A stretch of DNA of 41,663 bases from Candidatus Cloacimonadota bacterium (GTDB lineage Bacteria; Cloacimonadota; Cloacimonadia; Cloacimonadales; Cloacimonadaceae), in the NCBI GenBank assembly GCA_029982875.1, contig JARRCD010000004.1, forward strand, positions 1-41,663, read 5' to 3'. Below the pieces are notes generated by a model. The model was not told the DNA's origin. It made no database searches and saw nothing but the letters and a program-made list of their open reading frames with translations. Shown in pieces: positions 29,657 to 40,920 of this stretch. Made by a program: the position numbers and the translations under genes. The first letter of the stretch is position 1; each line of letters starts with the position of its first letter.

Positions 29657-30658
29657 TTATTGACCCAGAGTTGCCACCATCACAGCTTTGATAGTGTGCA
29701 ACCGGTTTTCGGCTTCATCAAAGACCACGGAATTGGGACCTTCAAATACTTCATCGCTCACTTCCATGGCGGTGAGGCCATATTTCTCGTAGATTTCTTT
29801 GCCGATGGTGGTATTGAGATCGTGAAAAGCGGGCAGGCAGTGCATAAAAAGGGTATGTGCTTTGCCGGTTTTATCCATCATTGCCGCATTTACCTGATAT
29901 GGTTTGAGTAATTTGATGCGCTTTTCCCATACACTATCCGGTTCGCCCATGGAGACCCAAACGTCGGTATAGATCACATCTGCGCCTTTAACGCCTTTGT
30001 CGATATCATCCGTGATGGTGATCTTGCCACCAGTTTCATCTGCCGCGGCTTTACATTGATTGAGGAGTTTCTTTTCCGGGAAAAGAGATTTTGGTGCAAC
30101 TATCCGAAAGTCCATTCCGGTTTTTGCTGCTCCGATCATCAGAGCATTTGCCACGTTATTGCGCCCATCGCCCACATAGACGAAGGTCATCTCGCGGCAA
30201 GGTTTATGGAGATGTTCCCTGGCGGTGAGAAAATCAGCCAGAACTTGCGTGGGGTGGTCTTGATCGGTCAAGCCGTTCCAAATTGGGACTCCGGCGTATT
30301 TAGCAAGGTCTTCCACGATCTCCTGACCAAAGCCGCGATACTCGATGCCATCATACATTCTGCCCAATACTCTGGCGGTATCTGCAATAGATTCTTTTTT
30401 CCCCATCTGGCTACCGGTAGGACCTAAATAGGTAACATGGGCGCCTTGATCCAGAGCTGCAACTTCAAAAGCGCAGCGGGTTCTGGTGCTGGCTTTTTCG
30501 AAGATGAGAGCGATGTTCTTTCCTTTCAATTTCTGTTGTTCAGTTCCAGAATACTTTGCTTTTTTGAGATCCAAAGAGAGATCCAGCAGGAAGTTCACTT
30601 CTTTGGGACTAAAATCCATCAAAGTGAGGAAGTGTCTGTTTCTGAGGTTGTAAGCCAT
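29657..30658 (-). CDS. argF: Ornithine carbamoyltransferase
   Basis: [43 protein letters not shown]. Confidence 0.96.
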   Translation of the reverse strand: MAYNLRNRHFLTLMDFSPKEVNFLLDLSLDLKKAKYSGTEQQKLKGKNIALIFEKASTRTRCAFEVAALDQGAHVTYLGPTGSQMGKKESIADTARVLGRMYDGIEYRGFGQEIVEDLAKYAGVPIWNGLTDQDHPTQVLADFLTAREHLHKPCREMTFVYVGDGRNNVANALMIGAAKTGMDFRIVAPKSLFPEKKLLNQCKAAADETGGKITITDDIDKGVKGADVIYTDVWVSMGEPDSVWEKRIKLLKPYQVNAAMMDKTGKAHTLFMHCLPAFHDLNTTIGKEIYEKYGLTAMEVSDEVFEGPNSVVFDEAENRLHTIKAVMVATLGQ

Positions 30659-30873
30659 GATAAGCTCCTTTATATGTATTTAAGTTAATCAGGAGCCAGT
30701 TTTAAAAACCCTCAAATAAGGGCAAGTTTTTTCCTTGCCGGATTTTGTGCTTTGAGAACTTTTGTTTTTAAAAGGAAGTTACTATTGTTTTTCACGCTTT
30801 TATGCAGGAAAAGCAGGGATATAGAGTATAAAGGGAAACGAGTAACCCCGGAAATTAAGCTACAAGAGGAAAT

Positions 30874-32118
30874 ATGAAACACTATCTCATTCTGATCATG
30901 TTGCTACCGATAGTATTAGCAGCCAATGTGTATACCCTTGATCAGTTGATCGAATACGGCTTGGGTAACAGCTTTCAGATCCAAAGAGCGGAACTTTCGA
31001 ATAACGGCAGTCAGAGCTCGTTACGAAGTGCTAAATGGAATCTGGTGCCGGAAGCAAATCTCTTTGCCGGAATGAATCAGGATCTGGATCCAATCTCCGG
31101 AAATAGCGACCTTACCAGCAATACAGGCTTTGAAATCCGTAAAAACATTAGCCTCAATGACGCAGCATATTTCAATTACCGTTATGCCAATTTGGATGCT
31201 CAAACGGCGGATATGGAATTGGAGCAGAGTTATAGTTCTTATGCCTATCAGGTCTTTCAGGCGTATGTAGAGACTCTTTCTGCCACAAAACGGAAAAGTG
31301 CTCTGGAAGAAAACCTTGCTATTCAAAACAGAGTGTGGGAACAAAGCAAGGTGCTCCTCCGTCTGGGCAAGACTACAACTTTTGAAGTTAAGCAAAATGA
31401 AATCGCCGTGATGAATTCCCAGATTAGCATCATCCAGTTGGAGAATACCATTGAAAATGCCCGTTCGCGTCTCTTTGCCTTGGTGCAAATCGAGGATCTT
31501 GGTTACCCTCTGGCTGAACTCGAGATTGAGATCGACAAAAGCGTGCCCGAATTTTCCACCGAGGATATGCGGGAGCTTAAGATCCTGAAGCAAGAGCTCA
31601 AGCGCAACGAGATCAACCTCAAGCAAAACTTTTTGAATCACTTCCCTACTACTTCTCTGGGTTATTCCTACTCCCGGCAGGTTAGCGGTCCGGATTTTGA
31701 TTTTGACACATATAATACCGTGCATGGCGTGAGTCTCAACCTCTCATACTCGCTGTGGAATCTTTTCACCAATCGCGAAGAAGTTACTCGCGCCAAGATC
31801 AATCAACAGCTGGCTGAACTCAGTATCTCGGATAAAATTGATACAAGCAGACGAGATTATGATAACATCCGCAAAGAACTCACATATTTGCTGCGCTTGG
31901 ATGAACTGTATAGTGAACGTCTGCAACAATCAACCGAACAGATTCGCATCGCCGAAGAACGCTATCGACTGGGCTTGATTCAGCTTTTGGAATTGGATAA
32001 AACCCGCACAGATTATATTGCAGCAGATATCGAATTCAATGCCAATCGCTACCAAATTATCTCAAAACAGGAAGCGCTGAACTTTCTGCTCTCCAAACAA
32101 ATCTTAGGAAAATGGTAA
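30874..32118 (+). CDS. TolC-family outer membrane efflux protein
   Basis: Signal peptide; coiled-coil pattern typical of OEP; followed by MFP and ABC genes. Confidence 0.9.
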   Translation: MKHYLILIMLLPIVLAANVYTLDQLIEYGLGNSFQIQRAELSNNGSQSSLRSAKWNLVPEANLFAGMNQDLDPISGNSDLTSNTGFEIRKNISLNDAAYFNYRYANLDAQTADMELEQSYSSYAYQVFQAYVETLSATKRKSALEENLAIQNRVWEQSKVLLRLGKTTTFEVKQNEIAVMNSQISIIQLENTIENARSRLFALVQIEDLGYPLAELEIEIDKSVPEFSTEDMRELKILKQELKRNEINLKQNFLNHFPTTSLGYSYSRQVSGPDFDFDTYNTVHGVSLNLSYSLWNLFTNREEVTRAKINQQLAELSISDKIDTSRRDYDNIRKELTYLLRLDELYSERLQQSTEQIRIAEERYRLGLIQLLELDKTRTDYIAADIEFNANRYQIISKQEALNFLLSKQILGKW

Positions 32119-32121
32119 ATA

Positions 32122-33396
32122 ATGAAGAAATACATCAAATACATCATCATCCTGATCTTGATAGTGGCTGCTATCATCATCTGGAATCACTACAGGAAGG
32201 CAAAATATGCGCCTGAATGGCGCACCATGACTCCCTCCCCCGGGGCAGTGCGCGAGGTTGTGACCGCTACCGGCTCCCTTAATCCTTATGTATTGGTCAA
32301 TGTAGGCACGGAAGTAAGCGGCAAAATTGAGAAGATCTACAAAGATTATAATGACAGAGTAAAACGCGGCGACCTCTTGGCCAAGCTCGATACCGAGATT
32401 TTGGCTACCTCCCTGGAAGTAGCTCGCGGGAATTTAAGTAAAGCCATCACTGCTTTGCAGGAAGCTGAATTGGATTACAATCTTCTACAAGAGCTCTATG
32501 AGCAGGGTATGACTCCGGAATATGACCTCACCAAAGCTGGATTCAAGGTGGATACCGCCCAACAGAATGTGGCCAATGCACGTCTCGATCTCCAACGCGC
32601 CGAAAAAAACCTGGCTAATGCGCACATCACCAGCCCGATAGATGGCGTAATCGTTTCCCGGGCGGTGGATGAAGGTCAAACTGTGGCCGCCAGCCTGAAC
32701 TCCCCCACTCTCTTTATCATTGCCAACAACCTGGATCAGATGCAGATTACCGCCGGAGTAGATGAAGCTGACATCGGAAAGATAAAAATGAACCAACCGG
32801 TGGAATTTACGGTAGATGCTTACCCGGCTGACAAATTTTGGGGGCAAGTAAAGCAAATCAGACTCAATCCAACCACCGAATCCAATGTGGTGACTTATGA
32901 CGTGATTATCGATGCCCGCAATCCGGAAGGAAAGCTTTTGCCGGGGATGACTACAAACGTTACTTTCATCATCAACTCCAAAGAAAATGTGCTCCGTGTC
33001 CCTGAAGCTGCCACCAGATTCAATCCCAGCAAAGAACTCTGGGAACTATTTGGTCTCAAATGGAGTGATGATCTCTTAACTGCCGGCCGCAATGCTATTA
33101 AAGAACTCTCGCTGGCCGGAAACACGGGCTCCAGGCAGCCGAATCCCGCCAACAATCCTGGTTCAACCTTAGAGCAAACCAAACCCAGCGCAGGCACTCC
33201 CGGAAGAATTGCCGTTGTGTGGATGCTGAATAATGGTATACCTGAGGCTAAAGCAATTCGCGTTGGCATATCAGACGGCGCCTATGTGGAACTCATCGAG
33301 GGACTGGATGAAAACGCAATCCTGGTAACCGGCGTTATCTACAAAGACCCCAAACAAGCCATTAATGCCGGTAGTCCCACTATGAGAAGATTCTAA
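32122..33396 (+). CDS. MacA/HlyD-like periplasmic adaptor
   Basis: N-terminal TM, ATGSLNPYVLVNVGTEVSGKIEKIY, AHITSPIDGVIVSRAVDEGQTV. Confidence 0.93.
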   Translation: MKKYIKYIIILILIVAAIIIWNHYRKAKYAPEWRTMTPSPGAVREVVTATGSLNPYVLVNVGTEVSGKIEKIYKDYNDRVKRGDLLAKLDTEILATSLEVARGNLSKAITALQEAELDYNLLQELYEQGMTPEYDLTKAGFKVDTAQQNVANARLDLQRAEKNLANAHITSPIDGVIVSRAVDEGQTVAASLNSPTLFIIANNLDQMQITAGVDEADIGKIKMNQPVEFTVDAYPADKFWGQVKQIRLNPTTESNVVTYDVIIDARNPEGKLLPGMTTNVTFIINSKENVLRVPEAATRFNPSKELWELFGLKWSDDLLTAGRNAIKELSLAGNTGSRQPNPANNPGSTLEQTKPSAGTPGRIAVVWMLNNGIPEAKAIRVGISDGAYVELIEGLDENAILVTGVIYKDPKQAINAGSPTMRRF

Positions 33397-34157
33397 TGTC
33401 AGATACGTTGTTAAGCACAAAAGCTATATCCAAGACCTACGCGATGGGAGATATCCGCGTGCATGCGCTGCGTCATGTGGATTTGGATGTCACCAAGGGG
33501 GATTTCATCGCTATTATGGGCGCCAGCGGAAGCGGTAAGACTACCTTCATGAACCTGTTAGGCTGCCTGGATAAACCCACCACCGGCTCTTACATTCTGG
33601 ATGGAATTACCGTTCATGATATGGAAGATGACAAACTCACTCAGATCCGAAATCAAAAGATCGGATATGTCTTTCAGAGTTTCTATTTGCTGCCACGAAC
33701 CACAGCCCTGGAAAATGTGGAATTACCCCTGTTATACAGGCACGGTCTGAGCTTGCATGCGCGGCATGAAAGAGCAATGAAAGCACTAAAAACAGTCGGC
33801 CTTGAGGATAGAGCCAAGCACTTCCCCAATCAACTCTCCGGTGGACAACAACAACGGGTAGCAATTGCCCGGGCTATCGTGAATGACCCTTCCTTCATCC
33901 TGGCAGATGAACCTACTGGAAATCTGGACACCCGCACCAGCATCGAAGTGATGTCTGTATTGCAAGAACTCCATGCTCAGGGTAAAACCATTATCATGGT
34001 TACTCATGAACCGGATATCGCTCAATATGCCCACCGTCTCATTACCTTTAGAGATGGCAAAATCATCCAGGATAAGATCAATAAGAATCGCAAAGACGCC
34101 TTACAGGACCTGGCCCAACTCCCGCGTATCGAAGACGAAGAAGAGGAAGAAGAATAA
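33396..34157 (+). CDS. MacB/LolD-type ABC transporter ATPase
   Basis: [40 protein letters not shown]. Confidence 0.96.
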   Translation: MSDTLLSTKAISKTYAMGDIRVHALRHVDLDVTKGDFIAIMGASGSGKTTFMNLLGCLDKPTTGSYILDGITVHDMEDDKLTQIRNQKIGYVFQSFYLLPRTTALENVELPLLYRHGLSLHARHERAMKALKTVGLEDRAKHFPNQLSGGQQQRVAIARAIVNDPSFILADEPTGNLDTRTSIEVMSVLQELHAQGKTIIMVTHEPDIAQYAHRLITFRDGKIIQDKINKNRKDALQDLAQLPRIEDEEEEEE

Positions 34158-35365
34158 TGTCTGTACTCGGAATCTTGAGAATTGCACTAAAATCGCTCCT
34201 GCGCAACAAAACCAGAACCTTCCTCACTATGCTGGGCATCATCATCGGCGTTGCGGCTGTCATCACCATGCTCGCCATCGGACAAGGAGCCAAGAATATC
34301 GTGGAAGAGCAGGTGAATTCTATGGGCACAAATGTGGTGATGGTATATTCAAATTTCAACCGCAGCACCGTTCGTCAAGCTGCTGGAGAAGGTAACCTGC
34401 TCTCAGTGGAAGATGTACAGGCTATCAAAGCCTTGGATCAGGTGCTATATGCTTCTCCGGTATATAATAGTTGGGGGCAATTGAAATATGAAGGGAATAA
34501 CTGGCGGGGTAGCATTATGGGTGTAGATGCGGATTACTTCTTTATCCGGGAGATGACTACCAGCCGTGGAGACCTATTCTACCCCTCCGATGTGGAAAAC
34601 GGCTCCAAAATCTGCGTGATCGGTAAGACTGTGGCCGATAATCTCTTCCCTGATACCGACCCGATAGGTAAGATCATGCGCATCCGCAATATCCCCTTTA
34701 CCATAACAGGTGTGCTCACTCCGAAAGGGCAAAATGTGATGGGACAGGATCAGGATGACATCGTGATTGCACCCTATACCACAGTATATCAAAGGCTCTT
34801 GGGACACCGTTGGCGTGTGATGAGCATCATCGTTTCTGCCCGTAGCAGAGATTACATCCACATCCTGCAACAGGATATCCTGGACCTATTACAAACCCGG
34901 CATCACGGGACTACCGCTGAAGAATTTGTCGTAAGCTCTCAGACCGAATTGGCAGAGACCGCCAGCAGTGTATCCGATACCATGACCATTCTTTTGGCTT
35001 CTATAGCGGGGATTTCCCTTTTGGTAGGAGGTATTGGCATCATGAATATCATGCTGGTATCCGTCACAGAGCGGATCAAAGAGATCGGTATCCGTAGAGC
35101 TGTGGGAGCAGGGAAACGTGATGTGCTCCTGCAATTCATCATTGAAGCAGTAGCCATCAGCTTTTTGGGTGGTTTACTTGGCATTGCTCTGGGTGTGGGT
35201 GCTTCCGAAGCCTTGGGAAACATGATGAACTGGAGCGTAGCCGTTACCCTGTGGTCAGTGTTACTATCGGTGGGATTCTCCATGGCAATAGGGATTTTCT
35301 TTGGCTGGTATCCCGCCCGGAAAGCTGCCAATCTAAACCTCATCGATGCCCTTAGATACGAGTGA
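34157..35365 (+). CDS. MacB-type ABC transporter permease (FtsX domain)
   Basis: LRNKTRTFLTMLGIIIGVAAVI; GGIGIMNIMLVSVTERIKEIGIRRAVGA. Confidence 0.95.
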   Translation: MSVLGILRIALKSLLRNKTRTFLTMLGIIIGVAAVITMLAIGQGAKNIVEEQVNSMGTNVVMVYSNFNRSTVRQAAGEGNLLSVEDVQAIKALDQVLYASPVYNSWGQLKYEGNNWRGSIMGVDADYFFIREMTTSRGDLFYPSDVENGSKICVIGKTVADNLFPDTDPIGKIMRIRNIPFTITGVLTPKGQNVMGQDQDDIVIAPYTTVYQRLLGHRWRVMSIIVSARSRDYIHILQQDILDLLQTRHHGTTAEEFVVSSQTELAETASSVSDTMTILLASIAGISLLVGGIGIMNIMLVSVTERIKEIGIRRAVGAGKRDVLLQFIIEAVAISFLGGLLGIALGVGASEALGNMMNWSVAVTLWSVLLSVGFSMAIGIFFGWYPARKAANLNLIDALRYE

Positions 35366-35516
35366 CATACTGCGCTTTCCGGAGTTCCTGCCCCCCCGGG
35401 CTGGTTTAGGCGGCACTTATACTTCTCATGGAGCCGGGGCTCAGGAGACCCAGCGCTTATAGCCCCAAGAATGAGGTATATGGGGGAGCTTGGGTTAGTA
35501 TGAAAGCCATAAATTA

Positions 35517-35541
35517 AGCCCGTAAGTGATGCTTACGGGCT
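35517..35541. terminator. Hairpin between convergent macB-type permease gene and trpS
   Basis: Perfect 10-bp stem AGCCCGTAAG tgatg CTTACGGGCT; weak T-tract. Confidence 0.65.
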
Positions 35542-35572
35542 ATCAATTCTAAAGCATTAGTCTGGCTATAGC

Positions 35573-36568
35573 TTAGTCAATGCCAATGATCTTCCTGAGG
35601 GACGCTATTTTTTGGGCTGCAAGCGCTCTGGCTTTTTGCGAGCCTTCGGCCAGCACCTGGTAGATATAATCCTGATTTTGCATCAGTTCTTCATAGCGCA
35701 AGCGGTAGGGACGCAGCGTTTCATTCATCAATTCAAAAAGCTGTTGCTTGGCATACCCCCAACCCATGCCGCCAGCAAGATATTTCTCTCTTAAAGCCTC
35801 TACCTGTTCTTCCTTGGCAAAGCATTTGTATAGGGCAAAGACATTGCAGCTATCGGGGTCTTTGGGCTCGGCGATGCTTTGGGAATTGGTAACGATCTTC
35901 ATTACCAACTTCCGCAATTGCTTCTCTGAGGCAAACAGGGGAATGATATTGCCATAGCTCTTGCTCATCTTCCTGCCGTCAAGCCCGACAACAGTCTTAT
36001 AATTATCTTGGGCCACAGCCTGAGGGAGCTTGATGGCCTGAGTTGCATAGATGTGATTAAAACTCTGAGCGATATCCACTGCCATTTCAACATGCTGAAA
36101 CTGATCGTTGCCCACCGGCACATAGTCTGTATCAAAGAGCAAGATATCCGCAGCCATCAAGACCGGATAGGTATACAAGCCCATATTGACCCCTTCATCC
36201 GGGTCTTTGCCGCTTGCAGCATTGGCTTGGATCATGGCTTTGTAAGCATGCGCCCGATTCATCAAGCCCTTGGGTGTGAAAGCAAGCAGGATGGTTAAGA
36301 GCTCAAAGGTCTCCGGAACCCCGCTTTGCCGATAGAAGAGTACTTTTTGCGGATCAAGTCCACAGGCCAGCCAGGCTGCGGCAATTTCTACTGTCATCCT
36401 CTTGATCACGGCAGGGTCTTTTGTGCTATTGAGGGCATGATAATCTGCGATAAAATAGCGTGCTTCGCAGCTTTCGCTTAATTTGAGGGCCGGTTGTATG
36501 GCCCCCAGATAATTACCAATATGCGGTATCCCGGTAGGTTTGATGCCGGTTAGGGCTACTTTCTTCAT
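35573..36568 (-). CDS. trpS: Tryptophanyl-tRNA synthetase; start trimmed to MKKVALTGIKPTG
   Basis: TGIKPTGIPHIGNYLGAIQPAL, GLDGRKMSKSYGN. Confidence 0.96.
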   Translation of the reverse strand: MKKVALTGIKPTGIPHIGNYLGAIQPALKLSESCEARYFIADYHALNSTKDPAVIKRMTVEIAAAWLACGLDPQKVLFYRQSGVPETFELLTILLAFTPKGLMNRAHAYKAMIQANAASGKDPDEGVNMGLYTYPVLMAADILLFDTDYVPVGNDQFQHVEMAVDIAQSFNHIYATQAIKLPQAVAQDNYKTVVGLDGRKMSKSYGNIIPLFASEKQLRKLVMKIVTNSQSIAEPKDPDSCNVFALYKCFAKEEQVEALREKYLAGGMGWGYAKQQLFELMNETLRPYRLRYEELMQNQDYIYQVLAEGSQKARALAAQKIASLRKIIGID

Positions 36569-36593
36569 TGATGATTCCTTTTTGTCTTGCGGG

Positions 36594-37898
36594 TCAAGAG
36601 GGTGAGGCATCGCACCACAATTCATCTGCCAGCGCGTCCGTTACTTCCACTTCGACGAGTAATGGGCTATCGGAAGGGAGATTGTCCACATATACTATCC
36701 CATCAATCTCGGGAGCTTGAAACCACAATCTACCCACAAAAGCTTCCATAAGGGGATCATAGCCTTCGATCAAGACTTGCTGCCTGGTATTTACAAATCT
36801 CTGCATCTTTTCCCCTTTGGCTTTGGCAATTTTCATCGCCAGAGCAGTCTCCAGTTTTTCTCCTTTGTGCCAATCAAAATCCTCAGGCGGATTGTATGGA
36901 GTACCTTCTTTTTCGGGTGAATAAGCAAATACCCCGGCATGCAGGATATCCACTTCCTGCAAGAATTTTTCCATCAGCTTGTATTCCTCTTTGGTCTCAG
37001 TAGGATACCCCACCATCAGGGTTGTGCGAAACACCGCATTGGGCACCTCAGTTTTGATATGATCAAAGAGATGCTTAAGCTGATCATAACCCTTTTTACG
37101 GTTCATTAAATGGATGATCCGATCTGAGACATGTTGGATAGGCATATCGAAATAGGGCAGCAACTTCGGATACTTATGCCAGAGCTCGGTCCAGCTATAT
37201 TCAAAGTGATCCGGATGCATATACAGGATGCGAATCCAATCAAAGCCAGGGATATCATGCAGGGCTTCGATCAAGCGCGGCAGAGCTTTTTCCTGATAGA
37301 GATCCAGGCCATACATACAGGTATCCTGGGCTACCAGGACTAATTCCCGACCGTATTTTTGCAGAGCTTTGGCTTCTTTGACCAGGTTCTCTATCGGTTC
37401 GGATACCATTTTACCCCGGATCTCCGGAATCGTGCAATAGCTGCAGTGGTTATCGCAACCATCAGCAATCCTCAGATAGGCGAATTGACCATCCTGAAGC
37501 TTCACTCTTTTATCAAAACTTATGCTTTTCTTGCTTGAGCCTTTGGGTAATACATAGCGCAGCAGATACTTCTCAAACGCAGCAAAATCTTTGAGAGCTA
37601 TCCAGTAATTTACTTCCGGGAAGAGTTCTTTAAACTCCTCAAGTCCCCGTTTAGTAACACAACCGGTAACTATCACTTTAACCTTTCTGCCTTTGGTTTC
37701 CATCAATATCTCAAACAGAGTATCATCCAATTCACCTAAAGCTGAGCAGAGAAAAGCACAGCTATTTACTAATACGATATCGGCTTTATCTATATATTCT
37801 GTAGGCTTGATCCCGTAAGCTTGCATGATAGCAGCGAATTTCTCGCTATCTACCAGATTCTTGGAACAACCCAGGCTTAAGAGTAAGTATTTCATCAT
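36594..37898 (-). CDS. rimO: Ribosomal protein S12 methylthiotransferase RimO
   Basis: LSLGCSKNLVDSE, radical SAM ADGCDNHCSYCTIPEIRGKMVSEP, MVGYPTET. Confidence 0.95.
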   Translation of the reverse strand: MMKYLLLSLGCSKNLVDSEKFAAIMQAYGIKPTEYIDKADIVLVNSCAFLCSALGELDDTLFEILMETKGRKVKVIVTGCVTKRGLEEFKELFPEVNYWIALKDFAAFEKYLLRYVLPKGSSKKSISFDKRVKLQDGQFAYLRIADGCDNHCSYCTIPEIRGKMVSEPIENLVKEAKALQKYGRELVLVAQDTCMYGLDLYQEKALPRLIEALHDIPGFDWIRILYMHPDHFEYSWTELWHKYPKLLPYFDMPIQHVSDRIIHLMNRKKGYDQLKHLFDHIKTEVPNAVFRTTLMVGYPTETKEEYKLMEKFLQEVDILHAGVFAYSPEKEGTPYNPPEDFDWHKGEKLETALAMKIAKAKGEKMQRFVNTRQQVLIEGYDPLMEAFVGRLWFQAPEIDGIVYVDNLPSDSPLLVEVEVTDALADELWCDASPS

Positions 37899-39145
37899 TT
37901 CAGCAGATGGATAAAGAGTCCGCTCCGCAGCTTGGGCTCAAACCAGGTTGATTTTGGAGGCATGATCTTGCCTGCGTCGGCAATCCCGATCAGCTCCGCC
38001 ATAGAAGTCGGATACATGGCAAAGGCCAGCTTTTCACGACCACTATCCACTCTCTTCATCAATTCACTCAGACCTCTGATTCCGCCCACAAAATCGATGC
38101 GATTATCGGTTCTGGGGTCTTCTATACCCAAAATGGGCTGCAAAAGGTTGTCCTGCAGGATCGAGACATCCAGGTTTTCTACCTCATCATTTTCATCCCA
38201 GCTTCCCACTTTGGGGCTGAGATAATACCAAATACCATCGAGATACATGCTGATTTGATGCAAATGCGTGGGAGCAAAATGTTTACCCGCAGGCACTTCC
38301 TGAAGATCCCATTTTTCCTTGACTTGCTCGAAAAAGTCTATCACGCTCAAGCCATTGAGGTCTTTGACCACCCGATTGTAATCGAAGATCTTCAGCTGAT
38401 TATCCGGAAAGATCACGGTCATAAAGAAATTGAATTCCTCTTCACCGGTATAATCCGGATGCTGCTCCCGACGCAAGAGACCGACCTTGGCCGCACTGGC
38501 AGTACGGTGGTGTCCATCTGCCACATAGAGATAAGGCAAGTCTGCAAAAGCCTGCTCAATCTTTTTGAGATCCTGTTCCTCACTCATCAACCACAAGCTG
38601 TGCCCGATGCCATCATCAGATACAAAATCGTAAACCGGAATAGTGCTTTTTACCACCTTAGCTACCACTTTATCTATCTCTGCTTTATGAGGATAGGTAA
38701 AAAAGACCGGGGAGGGATGGGCATCGCAGGCATCAATGAGACGGATCCGGTCTGTTTCCTTTTCCGGGCGGGTGAGTTCATGTTTCTTGATGGTCCCATC
38801 CATATATTCATCTACCGAGCAGAGACCCACCAAGCCATATTGATCCCGACCGTCCATTCTCAGCCGATAGATATAATACATCGGCTTATCATCCTGGACC
38901 ATCAAGCCATCAGAGATGTATTTGTATAGATTTTCCTTAGCTTTGGCGTAGACGGCTGGATCATAGAGATCGGTGCCCTCGGGCAAGTCTACTTCGGGCT
39001 TTTCCACATGAATAAAGCTCAGCGGATTCTTTTGCACTTCAATCCGTGCTTCTTCTGAATCCATCACATCATAAGGCAGGGAAGCAATGTCCCGGGCTTT
39101 TTCCGGAACTGGACGGACAGCTTTGAATGGTCTAAAGACTGACAT
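37895..39145 (-). CDS. DUF1015 family protein
   Basis: FKAVRPVPEKARDIASLPYDVMDSEEAR, FYVADGHHRTASAAK-like YVADGHHRTASA. Confidence 0.9.
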   Translation of the reverse strand: MSVFRPFKAVRPVPEKARDIASLPYDVMDSEEARIEVQKNPLSFIHVEKPEVDLPEGTDLYDPAVYAKAKENLYKYISDGLMVQDDKPMYYIYRLRMDGRDQYGLVGLCSVDEYMDGTIKKHELTRPEKETDRIRLIDACDAHPSPVFFTYPHKAEIDKVVAKVVKSTIPVYDFVSDDGIGHSLWLMSEEQDLKKIEQAFADLPYLYVADGHHRTASAAKVGLLRREQHPDYTGEEEFNFFMTVIFPDNQLKIFDYNRVVKDLNGLSVIDFFEQVKEKWDLQEVPAGKHFAPTHLHQISMYLDGIWYYLSPKVGSWDENDEVENLDVSILQDNLLQPILGIEDPRTDNRIDFVGGIRGLSELMKRVDSGREKLAFAMYPTSMAELIGIADAGKIMPPKSTWFEPKLRSGLFIHLLK

Positions 39146-39214
39146 TGATCTTACCTCTATCCTGGATATTTATTCTTTGTTTAATCCTATTTTTGAGTTT
39201 ATGACACTGATTCT

Positions 39215-40486
39215 TCACGAGAAATACGCTTTCATAACTTTGATTAGATTCAGGTGATCCAGAGTTCCCGCGGTTTCACGCACAGAGTGCATAGCCCACA
39301 TGGGATTGCCAATATCCACGGTCAGGATCCCCAAATTGGCTGCCACCACCGGACCCACCGTGCTTCCGCATGGCATATCGCTGCGCACCAGAAATTCCTG
39401 ATGAGGCACCTTTTGCTTATCACAAAGCTGGATAAAGCGGAGACTGCTTTCAGAGCTGGAGGCGTAACACAAATTTGCATTTCGTTTGATGACCGGACCC
39501 TGATTCATCTTGGGGCTATAATCGGGATCGTATTTCTCGGCATAAGCGGGGTGATAGGCATGAGCCATATCCGCAGATATCATATAGGAATTTCTGAGCG
39601 CCCGATAAAAACCTTCCCGCGAAGCTCCCTGAGCCAGGCTTATCCGCTCCAAAAGCTCAGAAAGCAGGGAAGATAAGGCGCCTTGCGGACTTTGGCTCCC
39701 CACCTCTTCATGATCAAAAAATACCGCTACTGATGTCTGAACGGGGCTTTGCGCTGAGCATATACCGCTCAGCAGCGCATGAGTCATGGCCAGATTATCT
39801 AATCTTCCGCTTACAATCAATTCGTTTTCAATACCCGTCAAACTCGCCGGCTGGGGGTCATATAAGTAAAGGTCCATCTCAAGGATGGCATCCTCATTGA
39901 TCTCCAGCTCTTTTGCCACCAAGCTCTTGAGGGGATCGCCATGATGCTTTGCCACGCTCAATATCGCTTGCAAATGGTTTTGTTTATTGTATTCAAAACC
40001 CTTGTTGATCTCACGATTGATATGGATAGCAGCATTGGGGATGATCGCTACTGCTTGACGCAGATCTATCAATTTGCTCTGGTATTTATTTTTATCCTGA
40101 AAGGTAACTTGTCCGGAAATGCTGAGCTCCCGATCCACCCAAGTATGCACGATGGGGCCTCCATAGACCTCCACTCCAATCCGGCAGATATCTTTATCCA
40201 GCTTGATGCTTTCCGGTTTTAGCTTCAAGGCAGGACTATCAATATGGCTCGCAGCCAAGGCATATCCGGAATTACAAGCTGCCTGACTGCCAATTACGAA
40301 GGCTACAATCGCCGTATCCATCCTGCGAATGTAATACCTCCCCCCCGCTCTCAAGGAAAACTCATCCCTTTCATCGAGTTGCGAAAATCCAGCAGCATCC
40401 AATATCTTGCTGATCTGAGCACTGGCCATAAAGCGTGAATTACTCTGATCAAGAAACTTCATAAAGTCTTTAATCTGTTTATGCAT
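39215..40486 (-). CDS. M18 family aminopeptidase
   Basis: AASHIDSPALKLKP, AVFFDHEEVGSQSPQGA, SADMAHAYHPAY, DIGNPMWAMHSVRE. Confidence 0.95.
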   Translation of the reverse strand: MHKQIKDFMKFLDQSNSRFMASAQISKILDAAGFSQLDERDEFSLRAGGRYYIRRMDTAIVAFVIGSQAACNSGYALAASHIDSPALKLKPESIKLDKDICRIGVEVYGGPIVHTWVDRELSISGQVTFQDKNKYQSKLIDLRQAVAIIPNAAIHINREINKGFEYNKQNHLQAILSVAKHHGDPLKSLVAKELEINEDAILEMDLYLYDPQPASLTGIENELIVSGRLDNLAMTHALLSGICSAQSPVQTSVAVFFDHEEVGSQSPQGALSSLLSELLERISLAQGASREGFYRALRNSYMISADMAHAYHPAYAEKYDPDYSPKMNQGPVIKRNANLCYASSSESSLRFIQLCDKQKVPHQEFLVRSDMPCGSTVGPVVAANLGILTVDIGNPMWAMHSVRETAGTLDHLNLIKVMKAYFS

Positions 40487-40823
40487 GCTTGTATCTCCTA
40501 AACTGAGTATGAGTCGATTTTTTTAAACTTGCTATTTGTGTCAAGCTGCTTTGCTGAGTCGGGAAAGAATCTGCACAAAACTCAAAGACCAGGCTTCAGT
40601 GGTTCACACGGCGCATAATACCAAACTATAGGCGTATGATTCGAAAACTTTGGAGTCGTTTTTGTTTTGGGGATGGGGGTGCCATAGCAGAACAGAAGAA
40701 CAGGTATCATGAGTTCACTCTTAATCCATTGTTACCATATCAATTTCGAGAACTCTTTGTTAAGTTAACGTAGAGACTGGTTGTATGAATGTGTGCTTGG
40801 ATATCTCGTCCCATAATTATTGC

Positions 40824-40899
40824 CGGTGACTAAAGTCGACCGGTATTCATCTTATTTACACGTTCTTATTGCATGGAATACGGTGACTAAAGTCGACCG
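40824..40899. repeat. Two REP-like palindromes (40824-40842, 40881-40899), CGGTGACTAAAGTCGACCG
   Basis: Exact pair; stem positions covary relative to the GGCT/AGCC version. Confidence 0.85.
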
Positions 40900-40920
40900 C
40901 CTGTACAGGCAGACACCACC

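Noticed and set aside
31021-31725. 234-aa minus-strand ORF (and similar shadows such as 13078..13671 and 38255..38929)
   Set aside because: Antisense to well-supported genes (TolC-like, ribD, DUF1015).
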